A stretch of 16,953 nucleotides of DNA from SZUA-229 sp041589455. Lineage in GTDB: Bacteria > Pseudomonadota > Gammaproteobacteria > SZUA-229. The notes under the pieces were generated by a model. That model saw only the letters and a program-made list of their open reading frames with translations. It ran no database searches and had not been told where the DNA came from. The position numbers and the translations under genes were made by a program. How positions within the stretch are numbered: the first letter of the stretch is position 1; every line of letters starts with the position of its first letter. Below are positions 14,206-16,953 of the stretch, in pieces. The stretch covers positions 1-16,953 of the forward strand of contig JBFHVQ010000064.1 of the NCBI GenBank assembly GCA_041589455.1, written 5' to 3'.

Positions 14206-16953
14206 GTGAAATTGAAGACTGTAAGCAAGCGAAAAGGGTTCGGAAAAAATACGGAGAGACAAGCGGTACAGTGTCCTCGTTTTAGAAAATCAGTGCTGGT
14301 AACCTCGCTGGCTCTGGCAGGTTTGGGTGGCAACGCATATGCGGATGGCGGTGGTGTAGAACTACCCACGACAGGATTTGACGGTACCAATGTTGATGCT
14401 GGTGCGGAGGCGACATACAGTAATGCAGCTGCTGTTGGTACGGTTACTCTGGATGCTGCAACAGCGAGAGCCATCCTTACCTGGGATGACTTAGGTGTTG
14501 CTAATGGTGAGACGCTGAGCTTTACAGGCGGTGCGGCTTCAGTCGATGTGCTGAATAAAGTAACAGGTGCTACCTCATCTGTCTTTGCAGGCACAGTGAA
14601 TGCGCCTGCAACCACAAACCTGATATTTGTTAACCCTAACGGCATTACAGTGAATGCCGATACGTCTGATTTTTCTGGTGTTAACAGTCTGTTGTTGTCA
14701 ACTCAGACTAGTGCAATAGTGGATACAGCGGCTCTTACCGGCCCAGCAGCTATTATGAATGAAGGCTCTGCCGCAGGTGCCGGAAATGATATTACGATTA
14801 CAGGCACGGCTGCGCTGACAACTACCAGCGAAATATTATTATTAAGCGATGACACCATCACAACGCCAGGTGCTGCAAAAATCACCACAGGGACTTTAGA
14901 GATTCGCTCTCGCGGTGTGGTTAATGCCGATGCAGCGGTGGACAATATCACTGTGAATATGGATGGTACTGCAAGCGTAGATATTCGCGACGCCGATGGC
15001 TTTACCATTAATGCATCGAACTTTACAGATAACACAACGCTTGATGGACAAGCCGGCACGATTATCGTGGGTGGAAATCTTGGCCTGACGAACGCTGGCC
15101 CTACAACGCTGACTATTAGTTCGGTCGGTTATCAGCAAGGCGCATCTACAATAACCAATGCCAATGGAACAGTTCATATCAATCTGGATAATACAACGGA
15201 CTTCTCTATTGGTTCGCTGGCCAGTGGTAGTACAGTCAATATTACTGATGCGCAGATGGGTAATATCACAGCCAATGCGCTGGTGATTGGTAATCAGGGT
15301 TCTCCTGGGACTCCGCTGGTTAATGTGATCGGTAGTGTCAGTGATCATAATCATGACTTAACGGTTGTCGGTGGTCGTATTGTTTTTGATACAGGTGCAA
15401 GCATTAATGCTGCTGGTGACAATGTCGTATTACAGGCGAATGATGTATCTAACAGCATCGCCTTCCGTGCAATTGATGCAAATGCTTCAATTGTTGCCGA
15501 TGAATTAACACTGATTGCAGGCGATGCAGAAAGTGTCTTTGCTACAAACGGTATTAACACGAATGTTTCGAGGCTGACGATAGGTAGTGATACCAGTGGC
15601 TCAACGGGCGCTGCCAGAATTAATGAGGTGGGTGTTGGTGATCTAGAAATTGTAAGTATTGATGTCGGCACTAATGGCCTGATATTAACTTCAAGTAAAA
15701 ACCTGGTTGATGGGGTAGAAGAAGGCCCAACAGCAGATATTGCAGCGGGTACGCTAACAGTTACTCTGGCTGAAGGTGTGAGCATGGGTGAGGCCGGAAA
15801 TCAGATAGAGATTACTGGCCTGACGAATGCAAATAGCTTTACGCTTGACCATGTTAATGGTCCAGTAAGTGATGCGCTGGGTACAGATACCATAGGTGGC
15901 TTACATATTTCATCTGACCAGAGCCTGACCTTACAAGGAAATATACACGCAAGTTCAACTGACCTGCAAAAAGGCGGTGTATCTATTTCATTGACGGGTG
16001 CATCTAGCGAGCTGAATGTTAATAGCCAGGATATTACAACCGCGCTAACGGGTAGAGAAATTAACCTTTCCGCAGCGTCACTTAATCTGGCAAATGCAGC
16101 GGGTGTTAATGACCAAAATATTTCTACAACCGGCAAGGTTGTACTAACAGATACTTCGGGTGATCTGGTAATTAGTGGTTTGGGTGATAACGCAACGGCT
16201 GGTGATCTGACTACGCAGGAATTAGCACAGGTTGCAGTTGGTACAGAGCTAGAGATTCGTACAGATTCAGGAAATATGGTACTGGGTGCAGCTGCACTTG
16301 ATACAGGAACAGCGGATCTAAACCTGAATTCAAGTGGCACGATTACAAATTCTGTAGGTGCCTCAATTGCTGGCGCTAATATTTCAATTACCAGTGGCGC
16401 GGCTGCAGACCTATCTGCAATCACAACAACAGGCAACCTGGGTGTAACAGCGGGTGGTGCAGTAACTGATTCAGGCAATATTTCAGCCGGTGCAGTCACT
16501 ATTGACACCAGTGCTGCGAATGGCGCAGTAACCCTGGGTGACGGACCAACGACATTTAATGCAGATAGCCTGAATGTTTCAGCTGGTAACGGTGCAATCA
16601 CCGTTACCGAAGACAGCGACATGGATCTGGCCGGCATTAGCACCACAGGCAGTGTTAGTCTGACAGCTGCAGGTAATATTACTGACTCAGGTAATATTGC
16701 AGCTGGTGCGTTAACGGTAGATAGCAGCAGTGCCAATGGTTCAATTACCTTGGGTGACGCTAGTACATTGAATGCAGCCAGCATCAATGCATCTGCCGGC
16801 ACCGGTAATATCACCCTCACTGAAGCCAGTGCAATGGATCTGGCGGGTATTAGCACCTCAGGCGCAGTCAATCTGACAGCGGGTGGTGCAGTAACTGATT
16901 CAGGCAATATTTCAACCGGTGCGGTCACTATTGACACCAGCGCTGCCAATGGC
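14206..16953 (+). CDS. TpsA-type filamentous haemagglutinin-like exoprotein (5' part, open at window end)
   Basis: There are 916 open codons to the window end. Residues 1-46 form an extended signal peptide: a basic n-region of about 28 residues containing Cys23, a core SVLVTSLALAGLGG, and cleavage after AYA. The haemagglutination-activity (TPS) domain follows: LTWDDLGVANGETLSF (91-106), VLNKVTG (115-121) and FVNPNGI (141-147), the NPNG motif of FhaB relatives. Such proteins pass the outer membrane through a TpsB (FhaC-like) pore and fold as a long beta helix; no tpsB is in the window. The rest is Ala/Gly/Thr/Asp-rich, with no Cys and only about 15 Lys plus Arg in 870 mature residues, so it is strongly acidic. 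The last 507 bases are repeats. An in-frame TAA at 14194 bounds the start; GTG 14206 or TTG 14212 may be used. One counted line had 50% G+C against 40% in pyk. Confidence 0.92.
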   Translation, partial: MKLKTVSKRKGFGKNTERQAVQCPRFRKSVLVTSLALAGLGGNAYADGGGVELPTTGFDGTNVDAGAEATYSNAAAVGTVTLDAATARAILTWDDLGVANGETLSFTGGAASVDVLNKVTGATSSVFAGTVNAPATTNLIFVNPNGITVNADTSDFSGVNSLLLSTQTSAIVDTAALTGPAAIMNEGSAAGAGNDITITGTAALTTTSEILLLSDDTITTPGAAKITTGTLEIRSRGVVNADAAVDNITVNMDGTASVDIRDADGFTINASNFTDNTTLDGQAGTIIVGGNLGLTNAGPTTLTISSVGYQQGASTITNANGTVHINLDNTTDFSIGSLASGSTVNITDAQMGNITANALVIGNQGSPGTPLVNVIGSVSDHNHDLTVVGGRIVFDTGASINAAGDNVVLQANDVSNSIAFRAIDANASIVADELTLIAGDAESVFATNGINTNVSRLTIGSDTSGSTGAARINEVGVGDLEIVSIDVGTNGLILTSSKNLVDGVEEGPTADIAAGTLTVTLAEGVSMGEAGNQIEITGLTNANSFTLDHVNGPVSDALGTDTIGGLHISSDQSLTLQGNIHASSTDLQKGGVSISLTGASSELNVNSQDITTALTGREINLSAASLNLANAAGVNDQNISTTGKVVLTDTSGDLVISGLGDNATAGDLTTQELAQVAVGTELEIRTDSGNMVLGAAALDTGTADLNLNSSGTITNSVGASIAGANISITSGAAADLSAITTTGNLGVTAGGAVTDSGNISAGAVTIDTSAANGAVTLGDGPTTFNADSLNVSAGNGAITVTEDSDMDLAGISTTGSVSLTAAGNITDSGNIAAGALTVDSSSANGSITLGDASTLNAASINASAGTGNITLTEASAMDLAGISTSGAVNLTAGGAVTDSGNISTGAVTIDTSAANG
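16447..16953 (+). repeat. Tandem 71-72-residue repeats of the TpsA exoprotein (2 full units and part of a third)
   Basis: Unit 1 is 16447-16662 (216 bases), unit 2 is 16663-16875 (213 bases), and unit 3 starts at 16876 and is cut after 78 bases. Each begins TAGGAVTDSGNIS or TAAGNITDSGNIA and ends with MDLAGIST plus a few residues. Over the shared first 78 bases, units 1 and 3 differ at 4 positions, whereas units 1 and 2 differ at 25. The segment just before 16447 (GNLGV preceded by ADLSAITTT) looks like the end of an older, degenerate unit. Confidence 0.9.

Noticed and set aside
14190..16949. Long minus-strand open frames of 118-382 codons (for example 15801-16949) opposite the exoprotein.
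   Set aside because: They are antisense shadows of the plus-strand TpsA frame, which has a signal peptide, a recognised domain and no stop for 916 codons. The minus products are low-complexity Val/Ala/Pro/Ser repeats that mirror the sense repeats.

Overview
The window looks like a chromosomal segment of an AT-rich gammaproteobacterium. The pointers are a full-length HrpA helicase, a PykA-type pyruvate kinase, a minimal bifunctional PutA, an ExeA-type ATPase, a PilZ protein, exported c-type cytochromes and a two-partner-secretion exoprotein. Species cannot be named from the sequence alone. No tRNA, rRNA, CRISPR array, insertion sequence or phage gene was seen.

Layout. Bases 1-60 carry the last codons of an unidentified gene. 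Positions 186-2255 (+) encode an ExeA-like AAA ATPase with one membrane segment and a long coiled coil. Its leader holds a 19-position inverted repeat that covers the ribosome binding site, and its linker codons contain a run of eight G. A 26-codon candidate membrane peptide (2354-2434) and pyruvate kinase (2570-4048) follow on the plus strand. Pyruvate kinase meets PutA head-on with no base between the two stop codons.

From 12899 down to 4049 everything is on the minus strand: hrpA, a dihaem cytochrome c fused to a DUF302 domain, a separate exported DUF302 protein coupled to it by a GTGA overlap, a PilZ c-di-GMP receptor, and putA. The cytochrome and DUF302 pair is clearly one translational unit. 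hrpA, pilZ and putA may belong to it or may have their own promoters.

The plus strand resumes with an exported four-cysteine protein of unknown function (13032-13577), then a 628-base gap with no convincing gene. The start of a large filamentous-haemagglutinin-type TpsA exoprotein (14206 to the window end, open) follows. Its last 507 bases are 71-72-residue repeats arranged as a dimer.

How they may work together: central metabolism (pyruvate kinase, proline oxidation) sits beside an uncharacterised periplasmic redox pair and surface or envelope functions (ExeA-like ATPase, PilZ, TpsA). The least explained elements are the cytochrome-DUF302 pair, the two candidate expression switches on the ExeA-like gene (leader hairpin and G8 tract), and the small membrane peptide.
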